Assembly: GCF_000237325.1 (NCBI RefSeq)
Contig: NC_017542.1
Location: 1,619,501-1,683,500 of the forward strand
Direction of reading: 5' to 3'
DNA length: 64,000 bases
DNA from: Paenibacillus polymyxa M1
GTDB taxonomy: Bacteria > Bacillota > Bacilli > Paenibacillales > Paenibacillaceae
Shown: positions 36,061 to 45,303 of the stretch, in pieces
How positions within the stretch are numbered: the first letter of the stretch is position 1
Layout: each line of letters opens with the position of its first letter
Notes under the pieces: model-generated
Seen by the model: only the letters and a program-made list of their open reading frames with translations
What the model was told of the DNA's origin: nothing
The model's database searches: none
Position numbers and translations under genes: made by a program

Positions 36061-36636
36061 ATGAGATCCATGTTGGTATGGAAACGGGTTTTGGGAGCCA
36101 TGTTAATCGCAATTTGTCTGGTATTGCCCGGCAATGAGGTTTACGGTCACAAAGAACCGGTCCAGCATAAGAAATGGCAGTCTGCACCTGTTTTGGCTCC
36201 ACGCGAAGAGCAGGTTATTACGACCATGACGGTCACGGCAACAGGATATACAGCAGGCTATGAATCCACTGGCAAACGGCCGAATCATCCCGGTTACGGT
36301 ATTACGTATTCCGGTGTAAAAGTGCGTCGTGACAAAAATACACTGTCCACGATTGCGGCTGATCCGAAGATGTTTCCTTTGGGCAGCATATTGTACATTC
36401 CAGGTTACGGCTACGGGATTGTAGCAGATACAGGTTCAGCGATTAAGGGCAATAAAATTGACTTGTATTTTAAAACAATCCGGCAGGTGTATTCTGAATG
36501 GGGCAAGAAAGATGTGGATGTTCAAATCATAAAAAAAGGAAACGGAAAGTGTACGGAAAAAATGATAAAATCGCTGCAAAAGGCGATAGAAACGCATAAG
36601 ACCATTCCGCCCGAGACACTGGATGCTTCCATATAA
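36061..36636 (+). CDS. Secreted 3D-domain protein
   Basis: A 191-residue protein with a signal peptide (basic start, [16 protein letters not shown]). It has a C-terminal 3D domain (about 60-165) showing the three conserved Asp segments: [38 protein letters not shown] and DVQII. The fold is a double-psi barrel related to lytic transglycosylase MltA, as in Bacillus YuiC and YocH, so cell-wall hydrolysis is likely. GGGGAGG precedes ATG 36061. Confidence 0.88.
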   Translation: MRSMLVWKRVLGAMLIAICLVLPGNEVYGHKEPVQHKKWQSAPVLAPREEQVITTMTVTATGYTAGYESTGKRPNHPGYGITYSGVKVRRDKNTLSTIAADPKMFPLGSILYIPGYGYGIVADTGSAIKGNKIDLYFKTIRQVYSEWGKKDVDVQIIKKGNGKCTEKMIKSLQKAIETHKTIPPETLDASI

Positions 36637-36641
36637 TCCTT

Positions 36642-36671
36642 GAATATTGTTTTTCCTGACTTCACATACTA
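36642..36671 (+). promoter_or_regulatory. Sigma-G promoter of the gamma-SASP gene
   Basis: GAATA (36642-36646), 18 nt, CATACTA (36665-36671). Both elements and the spacing agree with the forespore sigma-G consensus, and the downstream gene is a class expressed by sigma-G. Confidence 0.75.
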
Positions 36672-36721
36672 TGTTTCGGGATGAGCTTATCCCGCAAAAC
36701 CATACTGGGAGGTCGAGGAAT

Positions 36722-37030
36722 ATGCCAAATCAAGGCGGAAGTTCTTTCACGAACAAAGGCTTCAAGGCAAACACAGGAAATCAGTTCAAAGCGGAATTTG
36801 CACAAGACGATACGGTAGGCGTTGTTTCTCAAAAGGTAAAGCAGTCTGAACAAAATAAAATTCAAGACAACTTCCAAACACCAAATGAGAAGTATGACGA
36901 AGAATTTGCGACAGATCAAGGCGGTACAAGTGCAGTAGCGCAAAAAGTTCAAAACTCCAGTCGCAGCAAAATTCAAAGCAATGCACAAACACCGAACGAA
37001 AAGTTCGACGAGAACTTTAACACAAAATAA
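36722..37030 (+). CDS. sspE: Gamma-type small acid-soluble spore protein
   Basis: A 102-residue protein with two repeats rich in Q, N, K and E (AEFAQDDTVGVVSQKVKQSEQ and EEFATDQGGTSAVAQKVQNS, each followed by a TPNEKYDEEF/TPNEKFDENF box). This is the gamma-SASP architecture, an amino-acid store in the spore core degraded by Gpr on germination. ATG 36722 is the start; the frame opens at 36647 but earlier residues are not SASP-like. A sigma-G promoter lies 50 nt upstream. Confidence 0.92.
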   Translation: MPNQGGSSFTNKGFKANTGNQFKAEFAQDDTVGVVSQKVKQSEQNKIQDNFQTPNEKYDEEFATDQGGTSAVAQKVQNSSRSKIQSNAQTPNEKFDENFNTK

Positions 37031-37039
37031 AAAAGCAAT

Positions 37040-37089
37040 ACTCAACACGAAATGCTCCGGATTGAATTCCGGAGCATTTCGCGTTGAGT
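37040..37089 (-). terminator. Long hairpin after the SASP gene, T tract on the minus strand
   Basis: A stem of about 21 bp (ACTCAAC and CGAAATGCTCCGG with their complements, one mismatch, 8-nt loop). The plus-strand 3' side is not T-rich, but AAAAAA precedes the 5' arm. As a rho-independent terminator it would therefore act on transcripts coming from the right on the minus strand. Confidence 0.6.
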
Positions 37090-37227
37090 AAAAGTGGCTA
37101 GATACAATAGGTCTGAGGTTTTATCTCCTTTTTAATTTTTTTTAAGGTGGAATTAAGGTTTAAAGTGCAAAATAAAGTCAGTTAAACAACACCACCTTGA
37201 AGCATAGGGTTTGGGAGGAGATATACA

Positions 37228-38811
37228 ATGGACGAATTTAAAAATAATAATTCCGGGCGCCGGAACGACAATGATCAGGTTGATAACGATAAAGCAACTC
37301 GGCAAAACGATTCAAACGGTTCCTCATATTATTATTCCTATGGCCCTTTTTCCTCAGTGCAGTCGGACGGACAACGCAGGGAAGGACAGTCGGTGGAGGA
37401 CGTTGAGATTACGCCACCGCAGGCAGTGAGACCGCTTCCTTCCTCTTATCAACGTGCTATGCCTGAGCAACAGGATGGTTCTGGTCGGAATAGTGGAAAC
37501 TGGCAATTTAAACCCAATAAGCCCAAGTCGCAGGTAAAAACGATCTTATTATCTTTTTTAGCCGGAATGCTGGTCATTACGGTATTGATGTATACAGCTG
37601 ACCGAACCAATATGTTCACACCGGAGACAGCGTTGACTTCGGCGGCAGCTGAAAGCGGAGAAACGACGAATTCGGGAACCACTAACTCGTCTCCAAGCGC
37701 AGTTCCAGCTGTGATGCCTTCAGGTACGGCTGATGTTCAATCTGTTGTGGCGAAGGCTGGTCCGGCAGTCGTCAAAATTGAAACGCTTGCCAAGCAATCG
37801 AGTGCTGGCAGCGGCAGACAAAGCAGCCCTTATTACAATGACCCGCTGTATCAATACTTTTTCGGTAATCAGTATGGCGATAGTGGCAGCAGCGGCAATA
37901 GTAACGAAAATGAAGGTAGCAACAGTGGACAGCTGACTCCGCTGGGTATTGGTTCCGGTTTTATTTTTGATAAATCGGGTTACGTCCTGACCAACAACCA
38001 TGTTGTGGAAGGCGCGAGTGTGGTTCAGGTTACAGTAGAAGGAACCAACAAGCCTTACGAAGCCAAGGTCTTGGGCAAAAATGCAGATCTAGATTTGGCA
38101 GTTCTTAAAATTGAAGGAAAAAATAACTTCCCTACCGTAACCTTGGGAGACTCCGATAACGCTAAAGTCGGCGAGTGGATGGTTGCAATCGGTAATCCAG
38201 AAGGCTTTGAACATTCAGTAACAGCCGGTGTGCTAAGTGCGAAAGAGCGTACTATCACCATTAACAGTGAATCAACTGGAAAACCGACGCAATACAAGCA
38301 TCTCATTCAGACGGATGCCTCCATTAATCCTGGTAACTCTGGCGGACCGTTGTTAAATCTTCAAGGGCAGGTTATCGGTATGAACGTAGCTGTTAGTGCA
38401 GATGCACAAGGGATCGGGTTTGCGATTCCGTCCAATACGATTTTGGAAGTCGTCGATAAGCTGAAAAATAACCAACCTATTCCGAAAGAACCTGTACCTT
38501 TCATTGGTGCAAGTCTGCTAAACTTGAGCCCTGAAGTAGCCAAGGAATTGGGTACATCTCTGAGCGAAGGCTCGGTTGTTCGGGATATTATATACAAATC
38601 CCCAGCTTATCAGGCCGATCTGCGTCCTTACGATGTAATTATCGGAGCCAATGGCACGCCTTATAGCACATCACAGGAGTTAATTCAATTTATCCAAAAA
38701 CAAAAAGTGGGTACAGCACTTACGCTTAACATCGAACGAGCCGGGCAGAAAAAAGATATTCAGCTGAAAATAGGCAACAAAAATGACTTTAGCTCGACTC
38801 TTCAGCAGTAA
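37228..38811 (+). CDS. htrA: HtrA-like membrane-anchored serine protease (S1C)
   Basis: A 527-residue protein. Residues 1-102 are a disordered cytoplasmic N-terminus, and a membrane helix follows at about 104-122 (TILLSFLAGMLVITVLMY). The extracytoplasmic trypsin-like domain holds the triad His in TNNHVVEGA, Asp in DLDLAVLKI and Ser in NPGNSGGPLLN. It ends with one PDZ domain (about 425-515, PFIGASLLNLSPEVAKELG). It degrades misfolded exported proteins. An S/G/N-rich insert precedes the catalytic His. GGGAGGAGA precedes ATG 37228. The two-component pair downstream may control it. Confidence 0.95.
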   Translation: MDEFKNNNSGRRNDNDQVDNDKATRQNDSNGSSYYYSYGPFSSVQSDGQRREGQSVEDVEITPPQAVRPLPSSYQRAMPEQQDGSGRNSGNWQFKPNKPKSQVKTILLSFLAGMLVITVLMYTADRTNMFTPETALTSAAAESGETTNSGTTNSSPSAVPAVMPSGTADVQSVVAKAGPAVVKIETLAKQSSAGSGRQSSPYYNDPLYQYFFGNQYGDSGSSGNSNENEGSNSGQLTPLGIGSGFIFDKSGYVLTNNHVVEGASVVQVTVEGTNKPYEAKVLGKNADLDLAVLKIEGKNNFPTVTLGDSDNAKVGEWMVAIGNPEGFEHSVTAGVLSAKERTITINSESTGKPTQYKHLIQTDASINPGNSGGPLLNLQGQVIGMNVAVSADAQGIGFAIPSNTILEVVDKLKNNQPIPKEPVPFIGASLLNLSPEVAKELGTSLSEGSVVRDIIYKSPAYQADLRPYDVIIGANGTPYSTSQELIQFIQKQKVGTALTLNIERAGQKKDIQLKIGNKNDFSSTLQQ

Positions 38812-38839
38812 GAGAATAACTCTAAAATTGAACATGAAT

Positions 38840-38878
38840 GCAAGAAACGGAAGGAAGAAGCCCCTTCCGTTTCTTGCT
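38840..38878 (+). terminator. Hairpin after htrA
   Basis: GCAAGAAACGGAAGG and CCTTCCGTTTCTTGC form a perfect 15-bp stem. The T tract is poor, so termination may be partial. Confidence 0.6.
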
Positions 38879-38961
38879 GCATGCGGTGGCAAGATGCTAC
38901 ACGCGTCTACTCCTGCTACAATAGAGGGAAAAGAAGAAGAGATAAAGGAGTTTGATCGTGT

Positions 38962-39651
38962 ATGCGTTCTACTATTCTGATCATTGATGACGATGAAAAA
39001 ATCGTATCCATGCTGCGCAGAGGGCTGGCTTTTGAAGGATATGAAGTGCTGACAGCCACCAATGGAGCAGAGGGATTAAATAAAATGCTAACAGCTGAGC
39101 CTGATTTGGTCGTACTGGATGTAATGATGCCGCAGGTCGATGGTTTTGAGGTTTGCCGGCGTATGCGAGAGGGAGGAAGCACGGTACCTGTCCTAATGCT
39201 TACAGCCAAGGATGAGGTGGAGAACCGGGTGAAGGGTCTGGATCTGGGGGCTGATGATTATCTCGTGAAGCCGTTTGCTCTGGAGGAGTTGCTGGCACGA
39301 GTGCGAGCGCTTTTGCGGCGTAAAACTGAACAGCAGGACAATAATGGGAATCGGCTTACCTTCGAGGATTTACAACTGGATAATGAATCGCGTGAAGTGG
39401 TTCGTGGTGGCAAACGCTTGGAACTGACGGCCAAAGAATTTGAACTGCTCCATTTGTTCATGCAAAACCCGAAACGTGTTCTGTCGCGTGATCTGATTAT
39501 GGATAAAATTTGGGGCTATGACTATAGCGGGGAATCGAATGTGCTGGAAGTATATATTGCCATGTTGCGACAAAAAACCGAGCAGGATGGTGGCAAACGG
39601 CTTATTCGTACCATTCGGGGAGCCGGCTATATTTTAAGAGGTGATGTGTAA
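38962..39651 (+). CDS. OmpR-family response regulator
   Basis: A 229-residue regulator. The receiver domain (1-120) has the acidic pair in LIIDDDEKI, phospho-acceptor Asp in LVVLDVMMPQVDGFE, Thr in MLTAKDE and Lys in YLVKPF. The C-terminal winged helix (about 130-228) has ELTAKEFELLHLFMQNPKRVLSRDLIMDKIWGYDYSGESNVLEVYIAMLR. It is coupled to the kinase one base downstream and lies 150 nt after htrA. Control of htrA, as CssR does in B. subtilis, is a hypothesis from position. Confidence 0.93.
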   Translation: MRSTILIIDDDEKIVSMLRRGLAFEGYEVLTATNGAEGLNKMLTAEPDLVVLDVMMPQVDGFEVCRRMREGGSTVPVLMLTAKDEVENRVKGLDLGADDYLVKPFALEELLARVRALLRRKTEQQDNNGNRLTFEDLQLDNESREVVRGGKRLELTAKEFELLHLFMQNPKRVLSRDLIMDKIWGYDYSGESNVLEVYIAMLRQKTEQDGGKRLIRTIRGAGYILRGDV

Positions 39652-39652
39652 T

Positions 39653-41131
39653 ATGTCTATTCGGTGGCGGCTGACAGCTTGGTATTCGAGCATCTTGGCT
39701 ATAGTGCTTGTCATTTTTGGTCTGGCTATTTACGGACTAGTATATTACTACACATATAATGAAGTGAAAAGTCAGCTTATGACTCAGGCGCCACAGATTA
39801 ACAAGCAATTACGCCTTATTATAAAAGGGGGATTGTTTGAGGTCCCTAACCTGGATCTTGGATTGGAGCAGGGGCGTGGAATAGATGACTCACAGCTCTA
39901 TGTTCAAATTTACAATTATACGTCCGGTGTAACTAAAACGACCCAAAATATGAAAGACCTTAGTATCACCTTCCCTGTTCCGTCTACAGCGGCAGGAGCA
40001 GTTCAAAATGAGGGAGTTCGGCGTGTGAACGTAAATGGTGATTCCTTTATGATTTATCAACAGTCGATCAAATCCGAGGAATTGGGCTTGGTGGTCGGGC
40101 TGCTACAGGTAGGGCAATTCACGGGTTCTCAGGACCGACTCATGAATAGGTTACAAAATGTGCTTGTGTACGGTTCGTTATTTGCCTTACTGGCTGCTGC
40201 GACCTCTGGTCTCTTCCTGGCTCGTAAATCTATGAAGCCGCTGGTTAAGGTGATTGAGGGGGCCAATCAGATTCAATCGAGCAATGATTTGAGTGTTCGG
40301 ATTGAATATGACGGTCCGCCAGATGAAATAGGACAATTGATCGGGACGGTTAACAACATGCTGGGGCGTACAGAAGTGTTCTACAAGGAACTTGAAGATG
40401 CATATGGTGCGCAGCGCCGCTTTGTAGCCGATGCTTCCCATGAACTGCGCACACCCTTGACGACGATTCGTGGCAACGTTGATTTTCTGCTCAAAATGTG
40501 GACTACTGAACCGGGCGAGCGGCCGAATATGGATGAAGCGATGATTCGCGAGCTTTCCATGGAGGCGCTGAATGACATGGCGGATGAAGGCAAACGAATG
40601 AGCCGCTTGGTGAGCGATATGTTGTCACTCGCAAGAGCGGACACAGGGAAAACGTTCGATAAGATGCCTGTTGCGCTGGAGCCGCTCGTAAACGAGGTTG
40701 CTCGTCGAGCTCAGTTTTTGGAGCGAACAGCCGAATGGAATGTGGGCGACTTTTCATTGTTGAATGGTATTTATATGGACGGAAGCAAAGATTATTTGCA
40801 GCAAATGCTATTCATTTTCATTGATAATGCTTTTAAATATACACCTGAAGGCACAGTCCGATTTGATGCGATTGTATATCAGGGACAGGTGGGGCTACGA
40901 ATCAGTGATACAGGCATTGGTATGGACAAAAGTGAGGTTCCCTTTATTTTTGACCGGTTTTACCGGGCAGATGAGTCACGCGGCGTGACAGAGGGAATTG
41001 GCTTGGGATTATCGATTGCCAAGTGGATTATTGATGAACATCAGGGGTCTGTGGAAGTGGTTACGCGCCAAGGAGAAGGAACGACCTTTGTCATTTGGCT
41101 TCCAGTCAGCTTTTCCGCGCCTTTGGAATAG
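39653..41131 (+). CDS. Sensor histidine kinase
   Basis: A 492-residue membrane kinase. The first membrane helix is near 12-35 (SILAIVLVIFGLAIYGLVYYY), followed by an extracellular sensor of about 130 residues, a second helix near 168-190 and HAMP. HisKA has the phospho-acceptor His in FVADASHELRTPLTTI. HATPase has N in FIDNAFKYTP, DTGIGM and GLGLSIAKWI. ATG 39653 is chosen because AGAGGTGA lies upstream inside the end of the regulator gene. The stimulus is unknown. Confidence 0.93.
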   Translation: MSIRWRLTAWYSSILAIVLVIFGLAIYGLVYYYTYNEVKSQLMTQAPQINKQLRLIIKGGLFEVPNLDLGLEQGRGIDDSQLYVQIYNYTSGVTKTTQNMKDLSITFPVPSTAAGAVQNEGVRRVNVNGDSFMIYQQSIKSEELGLVVGLLQVGQFTGSQDRLMNRLQNVLVYGSLFALLAAATSGLFLARKSMKPLVKVIEGANQIQSSNDLSVRIEYDGPPDEIGQLIGTVNNMLGRTEVFYKELEDAYGAQRRFVADASHELRTPLTTIRGNVDFLLKMWTTEPGERPNMDEAMIRELSMEALNDMADEGKRMSRLVSDMLSLARADTGKTFDKMPVALEPLVNEVARRAQFLERTAEWNVGDFSLLNGIYMDGSKDYLQQMLFIFIDNAFKYTPEGTVRFDAIVYQGQVGLRISDTGIGMDKSEVPFIFDRFYRADESRGVTEGIGLGLSIAKWIIDEHQGSVEVVTRQGEGTTFVIWLPVSFSAPLE

Positions 41132-41242
41132 GCTATAATAGGAGGGGAACTACATCATAGAGTTGGCCGGTAGAGGCATAAAAGCCCACAGCTGTCCCGT
41201 TATTGGAGCTGTATACTGTGTCGAAGAAAGTGGGGGCTATTT

Positions 41243-42199
41243 TTGGAGGTACTCAGAATTTCGCCCCGGGGTTACTGCTACGGCGTAGTCGATGCCATGG
41301 TATTGGCTCGTCAGGCAGCCAGAAATTTGGATTTACCCCGGCCTATTTATATACTAGGCATGATTGTTCATAACAGTCATGTTACCAATTCCTTTGAAGA
41401 CGAAGGGATTATTACATTGGACGGACCGAACCGCATGGAGATTTTAAGCCAGGTAGAGAGTGGTACTGTCATCTTCACTGCTCATGGCGTATCACCAGAG
41501 GTTCGCAAGCTGGCACGGGATAAGGGATTGACTACGGTTGACGCAACCTGTCCTGACGTGACGAAGACACATGATCTGATTCGGGAGAAGTCAGCCGAAG
41601 GCTATCAGATTGTTTATATTGGCAAAAAGAATCATCCAGAGCCAGAGGGAGCTATCGGTATTGCTCCTGACCATGTTCATCTGATTGAAAAGGAAGAAGA
41701 GATTGACGGTCTTACACTGTCAGCAGACAAAATCCTGATTACGAACCAGACAACCATGAGTCAATGGGACATCAAGCACATTATGAAGAAGCTGCTGGAG
41801 AAGTACCCAGGTGCCGAGATACACAATGAAATCTGTTTGGCAACGCAGGTACGTCAGGAAGCGGTAGCTGAGCAGGCAGGACAGGCGGATCTGGTAATTG
41901 TAGTCGGTGACCCGCGAAGCAACAATTCCAACCGATTGGCTCAGGTGTCGGAGGAAATAGCTGGTACCACGGCTTATCGTATTTCTGATATAACCGAGCT
42001 GAAGAGGGAGTGGCTTGAGGGCGTAGCCAAAGTAGCTGTGACCTCCGGGGCTTCAACACCTACGCTGATTACCAAAGAGGTCATTACGTATTTGGAACAG
42101 TATGATGCGGATAACCCGGAAACATGGGAGATTCGGCGAACCATTGATATGAAAAAACTGTTGCCTCCTGTACGAGAAAAGTCAAAAACGACGAAATAG
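41243..42199 (+). CDS. ispH: 4-hydroxy-3-methylbut-2-enyl diphosphate reductase
   Basis: A 318-residue iron-sulfur enzyme, the last step of the MEP isoprenoid pathway, giving IPP and DMAPP. Cluster cysteines are seen in [20 protein letters not shown] and [13 protein letters not shown]; substrate-binding [11 protein letters not shown] and the Ser-Asn run [10 protein letters not shown] are intact. Start TTG 41243 agrees with family N-termini (M-(D/E)[12 protein letters not shown]). GGGGG lies about 8 nt upstream. A TATAAT at 41134-41139 may be its -10. Confidence 0.96.
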   Translation: MEVLRISPRGYCYGVVDAMVLARQAARNLDLPRPIYILGMIVHNSHVTNSFEDEGIITLDGPNRMEILSQVESGTVIFTAHGVSPEVRKLARDKGLTTVDATCPDVTKTHDLIREKSAEGYQIVYIGKKNHPEPEGAIGIAPDHVHLIEKEEEIDGLTLSADKILITNQTTMSQWDIKHIMKKLLEKYPGAEIHNEICLATQVRQEAVAEQAGQADLVIVVGDPRSNNSNRLAQVSEEIAGTTAYRISDITELKREWLEGVAKVAVTSGASTPTLITKEVITYLEQYDADNPETWEIRRTIDMKKLLPPVREKSKTTK

Positions 42200-42213
42200 T
42201 ATGTGATTGATTA

Positions 42214-42256
42214 CAGCCGTTATTCGGATACAAAGTCCGCGTAGCGGCTTTTTTTA
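42214..42256 (+). terminator. Terminator of ispH
   Basis: AGCCGTTA and TAGCGGCT with an inner TCGGA/TCCG stem, then TTTTTT. Confidence 0.85.
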
Positions 42257-42336
42257 AACTGTTTAAGTGCCGATATTATCCAATTAGACCAGCTACACTA
42301 ATTCAAAAAAATAGAACAATTCGGGATAATTAAGCC

Positions 42337-42365
42337 TTGACGAGTCAAGTTAAAACAGGTATAGT
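42337..42365 (+). promoter_or_regulatory. Sigma-A promoter of aroF
   Basis: TTGACG (42337-42342), 17 nt, TATAGT (42360-42365), giving a leader of about 93 nt with AGAGAGGGAG before the start codon. Confidence 0.75.
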
Positions 42366-42464
42366 TGCTTTAACGAATAAAAGCTTAAAAGCGAACAAGC
42401 GTCTAAGTGTCATAATATCATCCTATGTGATTGTAAAATATGGTTTATAGAGAGGGAGAAAAAA

Positions 42465-43502
42465 ATGATCGTTATCGCTGGTGTTCAAACACCTGAAGAA
42501 CATATTCAAGCTATTGTTGAAGTTATTGAAAAAGAAGGATTGCAGGCTCATGTATCGCGAGGATCGGATCGTACGATTATCGGGCTGATTGGAAGCGTAG
42601 AGCCGAAGCTGGCAGAACATCTACGCCAAATGAAGGGTGTAGAAAATGTGGTTAAAATTTCAAAGTCCTACAAATTGGCCAGCCGTGATTTTCATCCGGA
42701 AAATACGGTGATCTCCATCAAAGGTGTAAATATCGGCGGGGGCGAGCTTGTCGTTATGGGGGGACCATGTGCTGTTGAGTCTGCTGCACAGATCGATGAA
42801 ATTGCCGGATTGGTCAAAGCTGCAGGAGCGCAAGTCCTTCGTGGAGGTGCTTTTAAGCCGCGTACAGGGCCATACAGCTTCCAAGGAACGGGTGTAGAAG
42901 GTTTAATCATGATGGCTGAGGCGGGTCAGAAGCACGATCTCTTGACCATCACAGAGGTCATGACACCTGAATACGTAGACATCTGCGCGGAATACGCCGA
43001 TATTCTGCAAGTAGGTACACGTAATATGCAAAACTTTGATCTGCTGCGCAAGCTGGGTACTTGCGGCAAGCCAGTATTGCTCAAGCGCGGTTTCAGCTCG
43101 ACTTATGACGAGTTCTTGAATGCTGCTGAGTACATCTTGGCAGGCGGCAATCCGAATGTTATGTTGTGTGAGCGCGGTATCCGTACATTCGAAACTTACA
43201 CTAGAAATACGCTCGACTTGTCCGCGATCCCTGTTTTGCAACAGTTGAGCCATTTGCCGGTCATTTCCGATCCTAGCCATGGCACAGGTAGACGTGAACT
43301 GGTTGTTCCTATGACGAAGGCTTCGGTAGCTGCCGGAGCGGATGGTTTAATTATTGAAATGCATACAGACCCTGACAACTCGATGACGGGGGATGGTGTA
43401 CAGTCCCTATTCCCGGATCAATTTGCAGATTTACTAAAAGATTTGGAACTGTTAGCCCCCGCAATTGGAAAAACATTCCATACACCTAGTTCCGTATCTT
43501 AA
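42465..43502 (+). CDS. aroF: 3-deoxy-7-phosphoheptulonate (DAHP) synthase, type I-beta
   Basis: A 345-residue first enzyme of the shikimate pathway. Residues 1-70 form an ACT/ferredoxin-like regulatory domain (MIVIAGVQTPEEHIQAIVEVIEKEGL). The TIM barrel shows GGPCAVESAAQI, RGGAFKPRTGPYSFQG, DILQVGTRNMQNFDLL, CERGIRTFE, DPSHGTGRRELV and IIEMHTDPD. This is the common feedback-regulated form in Bacilli. It is monocistronic, with its own promoter and terminator. Confidence 0.96.
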   Translation: MIVIAGVQTPEEHIQAIVEVIEKEGLQAHVSRGSDRTIIGLIGSVEPKLAEHLRQMKGVENVVKISKSYKLASRDFHPENTVISIKGVNIGGGELVVMGGPCAVESAAQIDEIAGLVKAAGAQVLRGGAFKPRTGPYSFQGTGVEGLIMMAEAGQKHDLLTITEVMTPEYVDICAEYADILQVGTRNMQNFDLLRKLGTCGKPVLLKRGFSSTYDEFLNAAEYILAGGNPNVMLCERGIRTFETYTRNTLDLSAIPVLQQLSHLPVISDPSHGTGRRELVVPMTKASVAAGADGLIIEMHTDPDNSMTGDGVQSLFPDQFADLLKDLELLAPAIGKTFHTPSSVS

Positions 43503-43567
43503 AACTAATTATTAACATTAATGCATAAAAGTTTTGCCGCAATGCAGTAAATGAGAGTAAAATCACC

Positions 43568-43595
43568 AAAAAGCCCGATATTTCGGGCTTTTTGT
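43568..43595 (+). terminator. Terminator of aroF
   Basis: AAAAAGCCCGA and TCGGGCTTTTT with a short loop, then TGTATTG. Confidence 0.9.
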
Positions 43596-43617
43596 ATTGT
43601 TCAAATGTTATCAAGGG

Positions 43618-43634
43618 CGTAAGCATATCTAACA
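43618..43634. promoter_or_regulatory. Possible GlnR/TnrA box upstream of glnA
   Basis: CGTAA-N7-TAACA differs by one base from the TGTNA-N7-TNACA consensus and lies about 30 nt before the -35 of glnA. This is suggestive only. Confidence 0.4.
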
Positions 43635-43662
43635 TTAGTTTAAAAAATACCTTACATAGCTA

Positions 43663-43692
43663 TTGACCCGTGTCATGTTTGAGATTTATAAT
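43663..43692 (+). promoter_or_regulatory. Sigma-A promoter of glnA
   Basis: TTGACC (43663-43668), 18 nt, TATAAT (43687-43692). A strong match, 83 nt before the glnA start. Confidence 0.8.
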
Positions 43693-43774
43693 GACGACAG
43701 AAAAAAACATTCGATCATGAACATTTCAGGGTTGTATAAGACTTAATGTTCGGAAAAATTGGGAGGAAGAAGAC

Positions 43775-45199
43775 ATGTCCGTTGAAAACGTATTGAAAAC
43801 AATTCAAGAAAATAATATTGAGTGGGTAGATTTTCGTTTTGTAGATTTGTCTGGTCGTGCTCACCATATTTCGTTGCCAGCTTCCGAAGTAGATGAAGAA
43901 ACATTTGTTAACGGTGTTGCTTTCGACGGTTCTTCCATTCCCGGCTATCGTGGCATTGAGGAATCCGACATGGTTATGCTGCCCGATCCAGAAGCGGTTT
44001 TTATCGACCCTTTCACTCAGCATCCTACACTGAATATCCTGTGTGACATTGCTACGCCAGACGGCGAAAAATATGACCGTGATCCTCGTGGCATTGCTAA
44101 AAAAGCTGAGGAATTTCTGCAATCCGCAGGAGTGGGCACAGCGGCATTCTTTGCACCTGAATCTGAATTTTTCATCTTTGATGATGTTCGCTACGAAAGT
44201 GGCATGAACAGCTCCTCCTTCTTCGTAGATTCTGAGGAAGCAGCTTGGAACACGAACCGCAAGGAAGAAGGCGGCAACCTGGGCTTTAAAGTGGGAGTGA
44301 AGGGCGGCTATGTACCTGTAGCACCAGTAGACACCCAACAAGACATTCGTAGTGAAATGTGCCGTTTGCTTGAAGAAGCAGGTCTGAGAATTGAGCGCCA
44401 TCACCATGAGGTGGCTACAGCAGGCCAAGCGGAAATCAACTTCCGTTTTGATACACTCAAGAAAACAGCAGATAACCTGCTCGTTTATAAATACATTGTA
44501 CACAACACAGCTCGTCAATATGGTAAAGTGGCAACATTCATGCCGAAACCAATTTTCGGGGACAACGGAAGTGGTATGCACGTTCACCAATCTATTTTTG
44601 ACGGCGATACTCCTTTGTTCTACGAAAAAGGTGGTTATGCTAATCTGAGCGAAATGGCTCTTCATTACATTGGTGGTATTCTGTACCACGCACCTGCGTT
44701 GATCGCTTTGACCAACCCAAGTACCAACTCGTTCAAACGTCTCGTTCCTGGTTACGAAGCGCCGGTTAACCTGGTATTCTCCAAAGGTAACCGTTCTGCG
44801 GCTGTACGTATTCCAGTAGCGGCTGTTACTCCTAAAGGCTGTCGGATCGAGTTCCGTACACCGGACTCCACAGCTAACCCTTACCTCGCCTTCTCAGCAA
44901 TGCTGATGGCGGGTCTGGATGGCATCAAGCGCAAACTGAACCCAATCGAATTGGGCTATGGTCCACTCGACACTAACATCTATGAGCTGTCTGATGCTGA
45001 AAAAGGCAAAATCCGCAGTGTACCTGGTACACTGGATGAAGCTCTGGACGCTCTGGAAGCCGATTACGAATTCCTGACTGAGGGCGGCGTATTTACGAAG
45101 GACTTTATTGATAACTATGTAGAGTTCAAACGTTCTGAAGCTAAATCGGTGAATATCCGTGTTCATCCACATGAATACAGCTTGTATTTTGACTGCTAA
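43775..45199 (+). CDS. glnA: Glutamine synthetase, GSI-beta type
   Basis: A 474-residue enzyme that makes glutamine from glutamate and ammonia as a dodecamer. Motifs include VAFDGSSIPGYRGIEESDM, FFAPESEFFIF, EVATAGQAEINFRFD, MPKPIFGDNGSGMHVHQS and NPSTNSFKRLVPGYEAPVNLVFS. Unlike the Bacillus GSI-alpha enzyme (about 444 residues), it has the long C-terminal region seen in proteobacterial GSI-beta. Tyr 403 in TNIYELSD sits where the adenylylated tyrosine is (KNLYDLP in E. coli). No glnR precedes it. ATG 43775 has GGGAGGAAG upstream. Confidence 0.95.
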   Translation: MSVENVLKTIQENNIEWVDFRFVDLSGRAHHISLPASEVDEETFVNGVAFDGSSIPGYRGIEESDMVMLPDPEAVFIDPFTQHPTLNILCDIATPDGEKYDRDPRGIAKKAEEFLQSAGVGTAAFFAPESEFFIFDDVRYESGMNSSSFFVDSEEAAWNTNRKEEGGNLGFKVGVKGGYVPVAPVDTQQDIRSEMCRLLEEAGLRIERHHHEVATAGQAEINFRFDTLKKTADNLLVYKYIVHNTARQYGKVATFMPKPIFGDNGSGMHVHQSIFDGDTPLFYEKGGYANLSEMALHYIGGILYHAPALIALTNPSTNSFKRLVPGYEAPVNLVFSKGNRSAAVRIPVAAVTPKGCRIEFRTPDSTANPYLAFSAMLMAGLDGIKRKLNPIELGYGPLDTNIYELSDAEKGKIRSVPGTLDEALDALEADYEFLTEGGVFTKDFIDNYVEFKRSEAKSVNIRVHPHEYSLYFDC

Positions 45200-45270
45200 T
45201 ACTACATCGATAGCATAGCTGCTTTTGAATAACGCTCATTAGCCTGCGGGGAATAGATGTTGTTCAAAAT

Positions 45271-45303
45271 AGGTCTCCGGTCTCACGCCGGAGACCTTTT
45301 ACC
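45271..45303 (+). terminator. Terminator of glnA
   Basis: GGTCTCCGG and CCGGAGACC with a 6-nt loop, then TTTTA. Confidence 0.88.

Noticed and set aside
43715..44689. 324-codon minus-strand ORF opposite glnA
   Set aside because: Antisense shadow of a highly conserved gene with strong codon bias; no ribosome binding site and no recognisable domain.
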